From: Turneriella sp. | GTDB taxonomy: Bacteria; Spirochaetota; Leptospiria; Turneriellales; Turneriellaceae | Reading direction: 5' to 3' | Length of the DNA: 64,000 nucleotides | NCBI GenBank assembly: GCA_019186965.1 | Contig: JABARV010000010.1 | Span: forward strand, 1 to 64,000 | Shown: piece after piece, positions 1-8,085 of the stretch | Numbering within the stretch: position 1 is the first letter of the stretch | Layout: every line of letters begins with the position of its first letter | Program-made: the position numbers and the translations under genes | Notes under the pieces: model-generated | Told to the model about the DNA's origin: nothing | The model's input: only the letters and a program-made list of their open reading frames with translations | The model's database searches: none

Positions 1-109
1 TCGGTGCTACGTGCGCTCTAAATTGCTTCCTTACGTGCGCACACGAAGGGAATCGGTCTGCGCTTAGCCATCCATGGCCGCGCAGACTACGCGGCGTCCT
101 GCCGCTTAA

Positions 110-167
110 AACCCCTGACGCACAGCTTAGAAGGCTGTTGCTCTATCCAACTGTGAGCCAAGGCGGT
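110..167 (-). pseudogene. tRNA-Arg(UCU)-like remnant, repeat copy 1
   Basis: On the minus strand this reads as the 5' two thirds of a tRNA: T8, G9, a D-arm GCTC...GAGC with AGTTGGATA in the loop, and a 5-bp anticodon stem ACAGC/GCTGT around loop CTTCTAA (anticodon UCU). The T-stem starts as AGGGG, but its partner strand and the 3' acceptor strand are missing, so it cannot fold into a full tRNA. It is probably a tRNA fragment caught in the repeat unit. Confidence 0.6.
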
Positions 168-302
168 TCCTCTGAACCGCCGGCTCTCCGTCTTCGGTGC
201 TACGTGCGCTCTAAATTGCTTCCTTACGTGCGCACACGAAGGGAATCGGTCTGCGCTTAGCCATCCATGGCCGCGCAGACTACGCGGCGTCCTGCCGCTT
301 AA

Positions 303-360
303 AACCCCTGACGCACAGCTCAGAAGGCTGTTGCTCTATCCAACTGTGAGCCAAGGCGGT
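303..360 (-). pseudogene. tRNA-Arg(UCU)-like remnant, repeat copy 2
   Basis: Second copy of the partial tRNA, 193 bp further on. The base 3' of the anticodon is G instead of A (loop CTTCTGA); the D-arm and anticodon stem are otherwise intact and the T-arm is again missing. Confidence 0.6.
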
Positions 361-450
361 TCCTCTGAACCGCCGGCTCTCCGTCTTCGGTGCTACGTGC
401 GCTCTAAATTGCTTCCTTACGTGCGCACACGAAGGGAATCGGTCTGCATT

Positions 451-522
451 TCGGGATGATTGGATTTGAACCAACGACCCCTTGCTCCCAAAGCAAGTGC
501 GCTACCACTGCGCTACATCCCG
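451..522 (-). tRNA. tRNA-Pro(UGG)
   Basis: The minus strand gives acceptor CGGGATG pairing with CATCCCG, a D-arm with GTGGTA in the loop, anticodon stem CTTGC/GCAAG around TTTGGGA (anticodon UGG) and T-loop TTCAAAT. The discriminator is A and CCA is not encoded. The third copy of the 193-bp repeat ends four bases past its 3' end. A TCGACG-nnn-TGTC motif (561-549) lies 27 nt upstream. Confidence 0.95.
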
Positions 523-620
523 TCTTGGCAGTCGAAAAAGGGGTTTAAGACAGCACGTCGAGCACTTAAATATAAATACTGCAAGCTTTCCCACACGTTT
601 TAAAAAGACTCTAAAATTTT

Positions 621-1424
621 TTAAAAATTATAAAATTTTTGTGTATTGGCTACACACGCAGAGGCAAGTTTTTCCACGCTCTCTCCACGCAGTTGCGCAA
701 GAAAATCCAACGTATGTTTTACATATCCAGGCTGATTAACTTTTCCGCGGTAAGGAACTGGTGCGAGAAATGGGGCATCTGTTTCTACCAAAATACGCTC
801 TAAAGGACAAAACTTCGCCGCCTCTTGGACTAACGCCGCATTTTTGAACGTGACAATCCCCGAAAACGAAATATACGCACCCAGTGAGAGGAAATCCTCC
901 ATTTCGCTTTTATTGCCCGTAAAGCAATGTATAAGGATGGGAATACCATTTGCTTCGCACCCAAGAATTTCTCTTGTGTCTTTGTGCGCTTCACGCGTGT
1001 GGATTGCCACCCCACGTTTAACTTTTTTCGCTGCACGGATAAACTCAATAAATACTTTTTTTTGGATTTCTGCTTGGTTGGAGTGGTAATGGTAGTCGAG
1101 ACCAATTTCTCCCACCGCTACAAAACGTGCATCGTCTTTGTTCTCTTCAATAAATTGAAGGCCGAATTCAAAGTCTTCGGTAGCAGCCTCCCCAGGGTGG
1201 TGGCCAATGGTGTAGTAGACACCAAATTTTTGCGAAGTGTGCGCAAGGGTACGCGCCCATAACATCGCTTGTTTATCTGCGCCAATTTCGACTATTGTCC
1301 CGACGCCATTTTTCTCAAGCGTCTGGGTTATTTCTTCAACTCCCAAACCGCGCTCCAACACCATGTCGAGATGGCAGTGCGCGTCGATTAACGTATGTAC
1401 CCGTGGCCGGAGTTGAACCGGCAC
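621..1424 (-). CDS. tatD: TatD-family metal-dependent hydrolase
   Basis: TatD-type TIM-barrel metallohydrolase; family members act as 3'-5' DNases and possibly in quality control. Visible metal-site motifs are DAHCHLD at the N-terminus, GHHPGEA, GEIGLDYHY, IHTREAH, HCFTG and ETDAPFLAP near the C-terminus. The start is a problem: relatives begin only two or three residues before the DxHCH motif, yet the codon there is GTA (1400-1398) and no ATG, GTG or TTG lies between it and the tRNA-Leu 3' end. The nearest usable codon is GTG at 1424, inside tRNA-Leu; an ATG at 1472 is also inside the tRNA. About 267 residues from the GTG. Function is sure at family level, the start is not. Confidence 0.85.
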   Translation of the reverse strand: MPVQLRPRVHTLIDAHCHLDMVLERGLGVEEITQTLEKNGVGTIVEIGADKQAMLWARTLAHTSQKFGVYYTIGHHPGEAATEDFEFGLQFIEENKDDARFVAVGEIGLDYHYHSNQAEIQKKVFIEFIRAAKKVKRGVAIHTREAHKDTREILGCEANGIPILIHCFTGNKSEMEDFLSLGAYISFSGIVTFKNAALVQEAAKFCPLERILVETDAPFLAPVPYRGKVNQPGYVKHTLDFLAQLRGESVEKLASACVANTQKFYNF

Positions 1425-1481
1425 GGCATTGCTGCCCCAGGATTTTAAGTCCTGTATGTCTACCAATTCCATCACACGGGC
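1398..1481 (-). tRNA. tRNA-Leu(UAA)
   Basis: The minus strand gives acceptor GCCCGTG pairing with CACGGGT (one G-U), anticodon stem CAGGA/TCCTG around CTTAAAA (anticodon UAA), a long variable arm typical of tRNA-Leu, T-loop TTCAACT and discriminator A. CCA is not encoded. Its 3' end coincides with the start region of tatD, so processing of this tRNA and expression of tatD are likely linked. Confidence 0.95.
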
Positions 1482-1495
1482 TCTTTAAACTGGGT

Positions 1496-1809
1496 CGCTC
1501 CTCAGACATCCTGTCCGCCGCGACCTTTGGCCATCCATGGCCTGAAGTCGCTCCTCAGACATCCTGTCCGCCGCGACCTTTGGCCATCCATGGCCTGAAG
1601 TCGCTCCTCGGACATCCTATCCGCCGCGACCTTTGGCCATCCATGGCCTGAAGTCGCTCCTCGGACATCCTATCCGCCGCGACCTCTGGCCATCCATGGC
1701 CTGAAGTCGCTCCTCGGACATCCTATCCGCCGCGACCTCTGGCCATCCATGGCCTGAAGTCGCTCCTCGGACATCCTGTCCGCCGCGACCTTTGGCCATC
1801 CATGGCCTG
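1496..1809. repeat. 53-bp tandem repeat array (6 copies)
   Basis: Units start at 1496, 1549, 1602, 1655, 1708 and 1761; the last is cut short by the 3' end of tRNA-Cys. Copies differ at only a few positions (cag/cgg, tgt/tat, ttt/tct). Each unit holds ggccatccatggcc, nearly palindromic and shared with the 193-bp array. It fills the whole spacer between tRNA-Cys and tRNA-Leu, so it would be transcribed as part of the tRNA precursor. Open frames through it follow from the repeat, not from coding. Confidence 0.95.
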
Positions 1810-1880
1810 AGGTGTCGGCCGGATTTGAACCGGCGATGGAGCTTTTGCAGAGCTCTGCCTTACCACTTGGCTACGACACC
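1810..1880 (-). tRNA. tRNA-Cys(GCA)
   Basis: The minus strand gives acceptor GGTGTCG/CGACACC, D-arm with AGTGGTA, anticodon stem GAGCT/AGCTC around CTGCAAA (anticodon GCA), T-loop TTCAAAT and discriminator U, the usual U73 identity base of tRNA-Cys. CCA is not encoded. First recognisable gene of the tRNA-Cys / repeat / tRNA-Leu / tatD transcription unit. Confidence 0.95.
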
Positions 1881-1956
1881 AATTAGTTCGCGGCCTGTGC
1901 TTGCAGCGAACCGATTTCACTCTGGAAATCTTTCTTTGGTGAAAGAGTACAAAAAA

Positions 1957-1969
1957 GACACGCCGTCAA
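1957..1969 (-). promoter_or_regulatory. TTGACG-nnn-TGTC element upstream of tRNA-Cys
   Basis: The minus strand reads TTGACG, three bases, TGTC, 77 nt before tRNA-Cys. The same arrangement precedes tRNA-Pro(GGG), dnaE and the vapB-like gene at 44587, with one-mismatch versions before tRNA-Pro(UGG), the DEAD-box gene and mnmG. TTGACG is a plausible -35 box; a good -10 is not obvious here. Confidence 0.4.
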
Positions 1970-2038
1970 CTAATATGGGGATTGCTTGCCATTATAGAAT
2001 TTATGCGGCAACCCTAAAATTTGGTGTTACTAACCCTG

Positions 2039-2067
2039 TTGCCACGCCCATGGTCCTCCGATAATAG
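2039..2067 (+). promoter_or_regulatory. Promoter of the GH18 gene
   Basis: TTGCCA (2039-2044), 17-bp spacer, TAATAG (2062-2067), then 9 nt to the ATG at 2077. The transcript would have almost no leader, and there is no clear Shine-Dalgarno sequence. Confidence 0.5.
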
Positions 2068-2076
2068 AAGAATACC

Positions 2077-3459
2077 ATGCCTCAATCGAATGATTTTTTT
2101 GTTTTAGAGCCGTCTTTACCGCAACCTTCCGAAGAGCCAACACCTCCTGAGCAAAAGCCGCCACAAAAACGGCGGGTTTGGCATTGGGGACTTTTGGGCA
2201 CTATTTTACTTTTTGCTATACCTTTTGGCATCCAGAAAGCAAACAGCGAACCGCAGGTTAAGGTCGATAAAGGAGACTTAGGACAAACTTCGGCAAAAGG
2301 AGCAAGCCTTGAGACTCCTTTAGGAAAACCAGGCCCGCTACGTGCATCTTCGTGGTCTTTTGATTACGACGTTATGCTCAAATACGCTAAACTTTACGAC
2401 GAACTCCATCCATTTATTTATGGATTAAAAGGAAGACGCCACAACACGGGCGAGCTTGTCTCTTCGTGGGGGCACACACAAAAATTAAAGCGTGTCGCTG
2501 CGCTAAGAGAAAAAAATCCAAAGCTCAAAATTATCCCAACAATTTTTCGTTGGGAAAACCCAGGAGAAAAAATTCAAGAAGCAATTGGGATGGATGGACG
2601 CACGGATATACGTGACAAGCACATAGGGATTATCCTAAAAGAGGTTGAAACATACGGCTACGACGGTATTGACATCGATTACGAAGGGATGGGCTGTGAA
2701 AAAAAAGAAAAGTTCGAAGAATTTATTGTAAAACTTGCCAACGAAATTCATTTACGAAAAAAAATACTCTCAGTTGCGGTGCACCCCAAAACCCCAACCG
2801 AATACGAAGAAGCAGAATTTAAAAAATGCAAAGGACTTAAAGAAAAAATTAAAATCGATTTTCGTGAAACTTGGCGCGGACCTTTAACGCACGATTATGC
2901 ATTTTTAGCAAAGCATGCAGATATGGTAAAAGTAATGGCGTATGAATTACACCCGCGCAAATACAGAAATCCAGGGCCAGGCCCCCAAGCCCCCAACGTT
3001 TGGCTTGAGGAAATTATCGAGTACGCGCAAGATAAAATTCCTCCGTCGAAACTCTACATGGCGATACCCACGTACGGTTACGATTGGGGGCTTAATTGTT
3101 CCACGCGTATTAAATCGGTGTACTACCACGATGTTTTGCGCATAAAAGCAGGGAAACACACGCTCAAACAACCTACTAATATCGACAACATTTTAAGCTC
3201 GATAAAGGGCGCTAAATCGTGGCGCAATTTAACTAAATTCCGAAAAATACATAAAGACAAAATATACGAAGATCCTTCGCTTTGGTATTCGTCGAATGGT
3301 TGCGCCCGCGTTGCATTTTTTATGGATAAAACAGCATTTGCCGACAAAATGGCGCTTTTGCAAAAATACCACCTTGCGGGCTTTTCCTTTTGGCAGTTAA
3401 CAAAAGATAACGACCCTGAAATACAAGAATATTTAGGTACGCTCGCACGCGCTGAGTAA
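2077..3459 (+). CDS. Membrane-anchored glycoside hydrolase family 18 protein
   Basis: 460 residues. A Pro/Glu-rich cytoplasmic start (about 1-33) and one membrane helix (about 36-53) anchor a large exported domain. That domain is a GH18 TIM barrel: the catalytic motif DxxDxDxE is present as DGIDIDYE, placing the acid/base Glu at residue 203. Later barrel motifs are VKVMAYELHP and, near the end, FSFWQLTKDNDPEI. GH18 enzymes hydrolyse chitin or peptidoglycan-type beta-1,4-GlcNAc bonds by substrate assistance; the single anchor and lack of a chitin-binding module fit cell-wall remodelling better than chitin feeding, but this is inference. Convergent with the transglutaminase-like gene, 10 bp apart. 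Confidence 0.85.
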   Translation: MPQSNDFFVLEPSLPQPSEEPTPPEQKPPQKRRVWHWGLLGTILLFAIPFGIQKANSEPQVKVDKGDLGQTSAKGASLETPLGKPGPLRASSWSFDYDVMLKYAKLYDELHPFIYGLKGRRHNTGELVSSWGHTQKLKRVAALREKNPKLKIIPTIFRWENPGEKIQEAIGMDGRTDIRDKHIGIILKEVETYGYDGIDIDYEGMGCEKKEKFEEFIVKLANEIHLRKKILSVAVHPKTPTEYEEAEFKKCKGLKEKIKIDFRETWRGPLTHDYAFLAKHADMVKVMAYELHPRKYRNPGPGPQAPNVWLEEIIEYAQDKIPPSKLYMAIPTYGYDWGLNCSTRIKSVYYHDVLRIKAGKHTLKQPTNIDNILSSIKGAKSWRNLTKFRKIHKDKIYEDPSLWYSSNGCARVAFFMDKTAFADKMALLQKYHLAGFSFWQLTKDNDPEIQEYLGTLARAE

Positions 3460-3469
3460 AAAACTTCAA

Positions 3470-4081
3470 TTACTGCACAAGTTCTTGCGGGCGGTTTGAA
3501 AAAAGGTCGTGGCAATCTTTAGAAGTTTGCATTGCCGTTAAAACCGAAGAAAGCGGCGACGGAAAAACATCGGGATAATCGACCTCTCCCAATTCGTGCC
3601 GAATAGGATACGCAAGTTTTTCAATTTCAGGTGAAAAACGCGAATCGATTCCAGGTTTATTTCCGCGGGGATCAACACGAAACCATCCTGTATCGCTTAA
3701 ATAGAGGGCGTTAAGACCGTGGAGTGCATACCCCGAATCTACAGTACCTTTACGCAAAACACGTTGGTAGCAAAAACCTGCAGGGATTCCCATTCCGCGT
3801 AAAAGCGCCGCAAGCAAGTGCGATTTAGCAAAACAAATTCCTTCTTTTTTTGTAAGCGCTTCTTCTGCGCTAATTGTAATAACCTTGCTTTGCGTGTCGA
3901 ACGAATGTTGTATCTCATCGCGTGCAACTTTAAACGCCAGCTTTGCTCTGTCGTAAGGTGTGTTTGCCGCAGCCTTTATTTTTTTTATTTTTGTTGCAAC
4001 GTAGGGGGTAGAAAATTCGCACACGCCAGGAATTTCCTTGAGGTAGTCTTCCCAAAGGTCGGATTGCATACGAAGCTCCAT
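3470..4081 (-). CDS. Transglutaminase-like (papain-fold) protein
   Basis: 203 residues from the ATG at 4081. The frame stays open upstream to 4195, but the promoter TTGCCA-N17-TACTAT sits six bases before 4081, so the shorter form is favoured. The transglutaminase core is visible: Cys in GICFAKSHLLAALLR, His in ALHGLNALYL and Asp in WFRVDPRGN form the expected Cys-His-Asp triad. Such stand-alone domains are usually peptidases or amidases rather than true cross-linkers. No signal peptide is seen. Substrate unknown. Confidence 0.75.
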   Translation of the reverse strand: MELRMQSDLWEDYLKEIPGVCEFSTPYVATKIKKIKAAANTPYDRAKLAFKVARDEIQHSFDTQSKVITISAEEALTKKEGICFAKSHLLAALLRGMGIPAGFCYQRVLRKGTVDSGYALHGLNALYLSDTGWFRVDPRGNKPGIDSRFSPEIEKLAYPIRHELGEVDYPDVFPSPLSSVLTAMQTSKDCHDLFSNRPQELVQ

Positions 4082-4087
4082 AAAGAA

Positions 4088-4116
4088 ATAGTATACGAAT
4101 ATATTTTTATTGGCAA
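4088..4116 (-). promoter_or_regulatory. Leaderless-type promoter of the transglutaminase-like gene
   Basis: On the minus strand TTGCCA (4116-4111), 17-bp spacer, TACTAT (4093-4088), six bases, ATG at 4081. This spacing puts the transcription start at or next to the start codon. Confidence 0.6.
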
Positions 4117-4186
4117 AAAAATATAAATGCCCAAACTTACATGCCGAAACTCCTTGCCGCCTGCGATGTAAGTACGTCCCTGTACC

Positions 4187-5569
4187 ATGCAACACTTTGA
4201 TTACGTTGTACTCGGCGCAGGCCCTGGCGGATATAGTTCTGCTATCCGTGCAGCGCAGTTAGGGAAAAAGACCGCTATCGTTGAGCGCGAAAACGCAGGA
4301 GGTATATGCCTCAACTGGGGTTGCATTCCTACGAAAGCGCTCCTTAACTCCGCACACCTAAAGCTCAAACTTGACAAAGGAAAATTAGGCATCCAAATCC
4401 AAGGAGACATTGGTATAGATTTAAAAACAATTGTAGAAAGATCGCGAAAAATTGCAACACGCCTCCAAAGTGGTGTAAAATCCCTCTTTAAAAAATATGG
4501 AGTAACTCTTGTTGAGGGCGAAGGAAGGTTTACCTCCAACAAAGAATTAAGCGTAAATACGGCAAATGGTGTAGAGGCAATTTCTTTCGAGAATGCATGC
4601 ATCGCTACTGGAGCGCGTGCACGTCCACTCCCTTCTTTGCCGTTTTCTCCAAAGGTGTGGCAATACCGCGACGCGTTAATTCCCCAAAAACTCCCTACAA
4701 CGCTTACCATCGTTGGGGGCGGCGCGATTGGTCTTGAATTCGCTGATTTTTACCACTCGCTGGGGAGCAAGGTTACTCTCGTGGAAATGGCGCCGCATAT
4801 TTTACCGCTGGACGACGCTAAAGTTGCAACACACCTAAAAAAAGCTCTTGAAGCACGCGGTATGCGTATTCTTGAAAATACGCAAATTATTGGTACGCAC
4901 GAAAACACCTCGGGTGTTGAAACAACCGTTAAAACCCCCGACGGTAAAGAAGAAAAAATTTTATCGGAAGTTCTGCTTGCCGCCATTGGTGTGGTACCCA
5001 ACACAGAAAATATTGGTGTTGATAAGTTTTCTATCCTGGATTCGAAAAATTTTATCCAAATCGACAAAGATTGCCGCACAAAAGAAAAAAATATTTTTGC
5101 TATCGGCGACGTAACCCAAGGAAAGCTTCTTGCCCACCGCGCTGCACACCAAGGAATTTACGTTGCAGAATTTATCTCTGGTAAAAACCCTGCGCCCATT
5201 CCAGAAATTCCTGCGTGTATTTATACTTCGCCGCAAGTGGCAACTATTGGCGTTACAGAAAAAGAGCTCAAAGATAAAAAGCACGAGTACCTAACGGGAG
5301 AATTTCCTTGGCTTGCGTCGGGAATGGCGCTCGCCGCAGGAGAGGAAAACGCGTTTACACGTGTTTTTGCCGACAAAAAAACAGGCGCAATTTTAGGAGC
5401 ACAAATCGTGGGTGAAAACGCTGCTGAGCTTATTGGCCAAGTAGCGCTTGCAATGGGTTCTGAACTTCTTGCGGAAGACTTTTTACACGCGGTTTTTCCA
5501 CACCCCACGCTTTCAGAAACCGTGGCAGAAGCATTCGGGGTCCTTACAAAAAGTGGAGTTAATTTTTAA
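4187..5569 (+). CDS. lpdA: Dihydrolipoyl dehydrogenase (E3)
   Basis: 460 residues, normal family length. FAD-dependent reoxidation of dihydrolipoamide with NAD+, for 2-oxoacid dehydrogenase complexes or the glycine cleavage system. N-terminal FAD motif GAGPGGYSS, redox pair Cys41/Cys46 in GICLNWGC, NAD motif GGGAIGLEFAD, second FAD motif AIGDVTQGKLLAHRA, and the C-terminal HPTLSE with the catalytic His439-Glu444 pair. No E1 or E2 gene is in the window, so it may serve several complexes. Divergent from the transglutaminase-like gene. Alternative family members (mercuric or glutathione reductase) are unlikely given the sequence around both active-site halves. Confidence 0.95.
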   Translation: MQHFDYVVLGAGPGGYSSAIRAAQLGKKTAIVERENAGGICLNWGCIPTKALLNSAHLKLKLDKGKLGIQIQGDIGIDLKTIVERSRKIATRLQSGVKSLFKKYGVTLVEGEGRFTSNKELSVNTANGVEAISFENACIATGARARPLPSLPFSPKVWQYRDALIPQKLPTTLTIVGGGAIGLEFADFYHSLGSKVTLVEMAPHILPLDDAKVATHLKKALEARGMRILENTQIIGTHENTSGVETTVKTPDGKEEKILSEVLLAAIGVVPNTENIGVDKFSILDSKNFIQIDKDCRTKEKNIFAIGDVTQGKLLAHRAAHQGIYVAEFISGKNPAPIPEIPACIYTSPQVATIGVTEKELKDKKHEYLTGEFPWLASGMALAAGEENAFTRVFADKKTGAILGAQIVGENAAELIGQVALAMGSELLAEDFLHAVFPHPTLSETVAEAFGVLTKSGVNF

Positions 5570-5581
5570 AAACAACTAACA

Positions 5582-6619
5582 TTAGGTAAAGTGAATCCGC
5601 GCCCCACCTACAAAATCGGTCACACAACCTATTTTTGCCACGGGGCTTTTGGGGTCGTTGCGCTGGATAATTTTTATAACGGCATCTACCTTTGTTGGTT
5701 CAACCGCGACAAGTAACCCCCCCGATGTTTGTGGGTCGCACACAACGTGGCGGCGAAAAAAATCTTCGACGCCTTCAAGCGCACCACCAAAGCTTTTAAA
5801 ATTGCGCGTGGTTCCTCCGGGAAAAATTTGTTCTTCCAAATATTCGCGTGTACCGGATAAAAGCGGCAAAGCGTTGAAATCGATACGCGCAGCAAGGTTA
5901 CGCGGCGTTAGCATTTCGAGCAGGTGCCCCGCAAGGCCAAAACCAGTTACATCGGTAATTGCGTGCACCGCGTCTTCTTTACCCAAAAGAGCGCCTACTT
6001 TATTTACATGCACCATTACTTGCGTTGCAAGGCCTTCGTGTTCGGGTTTTAACTTCTGTTGTTTCATCGCTGTGGTATGGATGCCAATACCTAAAGGCTT
6101 CGTGAGAAGGAGTACATCCCCTTTTTCAAGGGTTGAGTTGCGTTTAAGGTGTTTTGTATCCACAAGCCCGTTAACCGAAAGCCCAAACACCGGTTCTGGA
6201 ATGTCTATACTGTGCCCCCCTGCAATTGTTATCCCACAATCGGCGGCTATATCGCGTGCGCCACGGATAACTTCGTTCGCAAGGGAAGTGGAGAGTTTAT
6301 CGACAGGCCAACCTAAAATCGCAAGCGCAAGGATGGGACGCCCCCCCATCGCATAAATATCCGAGATGGCGTTTGCTGCGGCAATGCGCCCAAAGTCGTA
6401 CGCTTTGTCGACGATGGGGGTAAAAAAATCTGTTGTCGAAAGAAGCACTTGTCCTTCGCCCAAAAGGTACGCTGCTGCATCGTCGTGCTCTGCGTTACCA
6501 ACAAGAACGTTTGCGGTGGGAGCAACTACGTTATCCCGTAAAATATCTTCGAGAAGGCGCGGCGATATTTTGCAGCCACACCCTGCGCCGTGGCTAAATG
6601 TGGTTAATCTAGTGCCCAT
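5582..6619 (-). CDS. selD: Selenide, water dikinase (selenophosphate synthetase)
   Basis: 345 residues. Makes selenophosphate from selenide and ATP. The N-terminal SHGAGCGCK carries catalytic Cys14 and Lys17; this is the Cys form, with no in-frame UGA for selenocysteine. AIR-synthase-type motifs DDAAAYLLGEG, STTDFFTPIVD, GGHSIDIPEP, TDVTGFGLAGH and DPQTSGGLL follow in order. The user of selenophosphate in this window is mnmH at 50870; no selA or selB is seen here. Convergent with lpdA and separated from it by 12 bp. Confidence 0.97.
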   Translation of the reverse strand: MGTRLTTFSHGAGCGCKISPRLLEDILRDNVVAPTANVLVGNAEHDDAAAYLLGEGQVLLSTTDFFTPIVDKAYDFGRIAAANAISDIYAMGGRPILALAILGWPVDKLSTSLANEVIRGARDIAADCGITIAGGHSIDIPEPVFGLSVNGLVDTKHLKRNSTLEKGDVLLLTKPLGIGIHTTAMKQQKLKPEHEGLATQVMVHVNKVGALLGKEDAVHAITDVTGFGLAGHLLEMLTPRNLAARIDFNALPLLSGTREYLEEQIFPGGTTRNFKSFGGALEGVEDFFRRHVVCDPQTSGGLLVAVEPTKVDAVIKIIQRNDPKSPVAKIGCVTDFVGGARIHFT

Positions 6620-6705
6620 AAGCTATGCGAGTTTTTTTTGTGCCCTTGGAAAGGATTTATTGAATAAAAACTTGACCCTTTGTGCTCTGTGTACGTCAAA
6701 AGAGC

Positions 6706-8082
6706 ATGAGAAAAAAAGTACAACAGCTTTTACTCCTTAGCCTAATTTACACCGGCACAGCGCCAATTGCGTCGCATATTGAACTTGTTACAGTGCCTGC
6801 GCGGCAAGAGACACAATTAACAATTTACAATAGTGCGGATATTACCATGGTAAAAGAATCGCGGGAGTTAACGTTTAAGCCGGGGCTTAACACAATCCAA
6901 TTTTCGTGGGCGGGTACTCTTATCGACCCTACTTCTTTACGCCTAACTTTTCTTGATAAAAAAGAAAAATTGACGCTGCGTGACACCTCGTTTCCTCCCG
7001 GAAGAACAGATGCACTCCAATGGAATATCGACAGTACGCTTACAGGGCCTGCGCGTGTCGAGATTAACTATTTTACCTCTGGAATAACGTGGAGCGCAGA
7101 CTACACGGCAATAACAAATACCACAGAAAATATAATGGGTCTCGACGGGTACATCCGCGTCGTCAATAACTCGGGAGAAGATTACCCAAACGCAGAAGTA
7201 CGTTTGGTTGTGGGGACAATCAACCTTGTTGAAGGTATTGCTGAGTTGGCGCAAGGAAAATGGCGTTATGCGGAGTTAAGCGAAGAAAAACGCGATCGGG
7301 TGCGTAACGGTTTCAAACGCAAAATGAAAGCCGCAGAAAGCGCAAAGGCTGTTGCGAGATCAGAAGATGAAGCAGACGAATACCCCCAGCCCGCTCCCGC
7401 TTCAAGGCCCAAAGAGATTGTTAAAGAGGGGCTTTCCGAGTATTTTCTTTTTACCGTCGAGGGCAAGGAAAAAATACCAAACGGGTGGCAAAAACGGTTA
7501 AAAGCGTTTAGCGCAAACGAAATCGCCGTCAAAGTAATCTACCGTATGTCCGATAATAGCACAGGTTCTACGGTACATAAATTTTACGAATTTCGCAATA
7601 CTAAAGAAAAAGGACAAGATCCCAAAACAAGTTTAGGAGTCTCTCCTTTACCCGATGGCACCGTACATATTTTCTCCGAAGACAAAAAGCACAACCTTTC
7701 GTACCAAGGCGGTGTTTATATGCGGTACGTTGCCACAGGCGACAAAGTTAAGCTCGATACGGGCGTAACTAAAGAAGTTATCGTACGTACGTTTACACGC
7801 GATTTTAAACGCTACGGATTTAAAACCGATACACGTTACGATAAAGTACCCTACGTTAAAGCATGGATCGACGAATACTTTTACGAACACGAATTAGAAA
7901 ATACGCTGGAGCGCCCTGTAAATATTGAAATTGAACGTGAGTTTAGCGGTGTTTTTTTACCCGGAGAAATTCCTTTTAAATACGAAAAAGTGAGCGCAAG
8001 CTCGCTAAAATTTTTTCCCGATCTTTCATCCAGAGAAAAGAAAAAAGTAGCATACTCGATAAAAATTGAGCATAAGGAGTAA
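6706..8082 (+). CDS. Exported DUF4139-type protein A
   Basis: 458 residues from the ATG at 6706, which opens a clean signal peptide (MRKKVQQLLLLSLIYTG); the frame is open to 6682. A TTGACC box lies 34 nt before this ATG. The layout is that of DUF4139 proteins: an N-terminal beta domain, a middle part with conserved ARVEINYFTSGITWSADYTA, a Pro/charged linker (about residues 222-245) and a C-terminal beta-rich half. Function unknown in the family; export to the envelope is inferred. Tandem paralogue of the next gene, three bases apart. Confidence 0.7.
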   Translation: MRKKVQQLLLLSLIYTGTAPIASHIELVTVPARQETQLTIYNSADITMVKESRELTFKPGLNTIQFSWAGTLIDPTSLRLTFLDKKEKLTLRDTSFPPGRTDALQWNIDSTLTGPARVEINYFTSGITWSADYTAITNTTENIMGLDGYIRVVNNSGEDYPNAEVRLVVGTINLVEGIAELAQGKWRYAELSEEKRDRVRNGFKRKMKAAESAKAVARSEDEADEYPQPAPASRPKEIVKEGLSEYFLFTVEGKEKIPNGWQKRLKAFSANEIAVKVIYRMSDNSTGSTVHKFYEFRNTKEKGQDPKTSLGVSPLPDGTVHIFSEDKKHNLSYQGGVYMRYVATGDKVKLDTGVTKEVIVRTFTRDFKRYGFKTDTRYDKVPYVKAWIDEYFYEHELENTLERPVNIEIEREFSGVFLPGEIPFKYEKVSASSLKFFPDLSSREKKKVAYSIKIEHKE

Positions 8083-8085
8083 AAC

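Larger units (their letters stand above)
1..450. repeat. 193-bp tandem repeat array (2.3 copies)
   Basis: Units begin at 1, 194 and 387. The first two are complete and differ by one visible base (position 128 t, 321 c). The third stops near 447, just before the 3' end of tRNA-Pro. Each full unit carries a degenerate tRNA-Arg-like stretch on the minus strand, a perfect 8-bp hairpin (162-169 with 174-181 in copy 1) and the core gccatccatggcc, which also occurs in the 53-bp array at 1496-1809. The array is open at the left window edge, so its copy number is unknown. No coding potential is evident. Confidence 0.95.

Noticed and set aside
1496-1809. Possible CRISPR array
   Set aside because: The units are contiguous 53-bp direct repeats without unique spacers and there are no cas genes nearby.
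1617-1920. Open reading frames through the 53-bp array (repeats of a PWMAKGRGG-like peptide)
   Set aside because: Frames arise from the repeat itself, cross tRNA-Cys and have no start signals; no protein supported.
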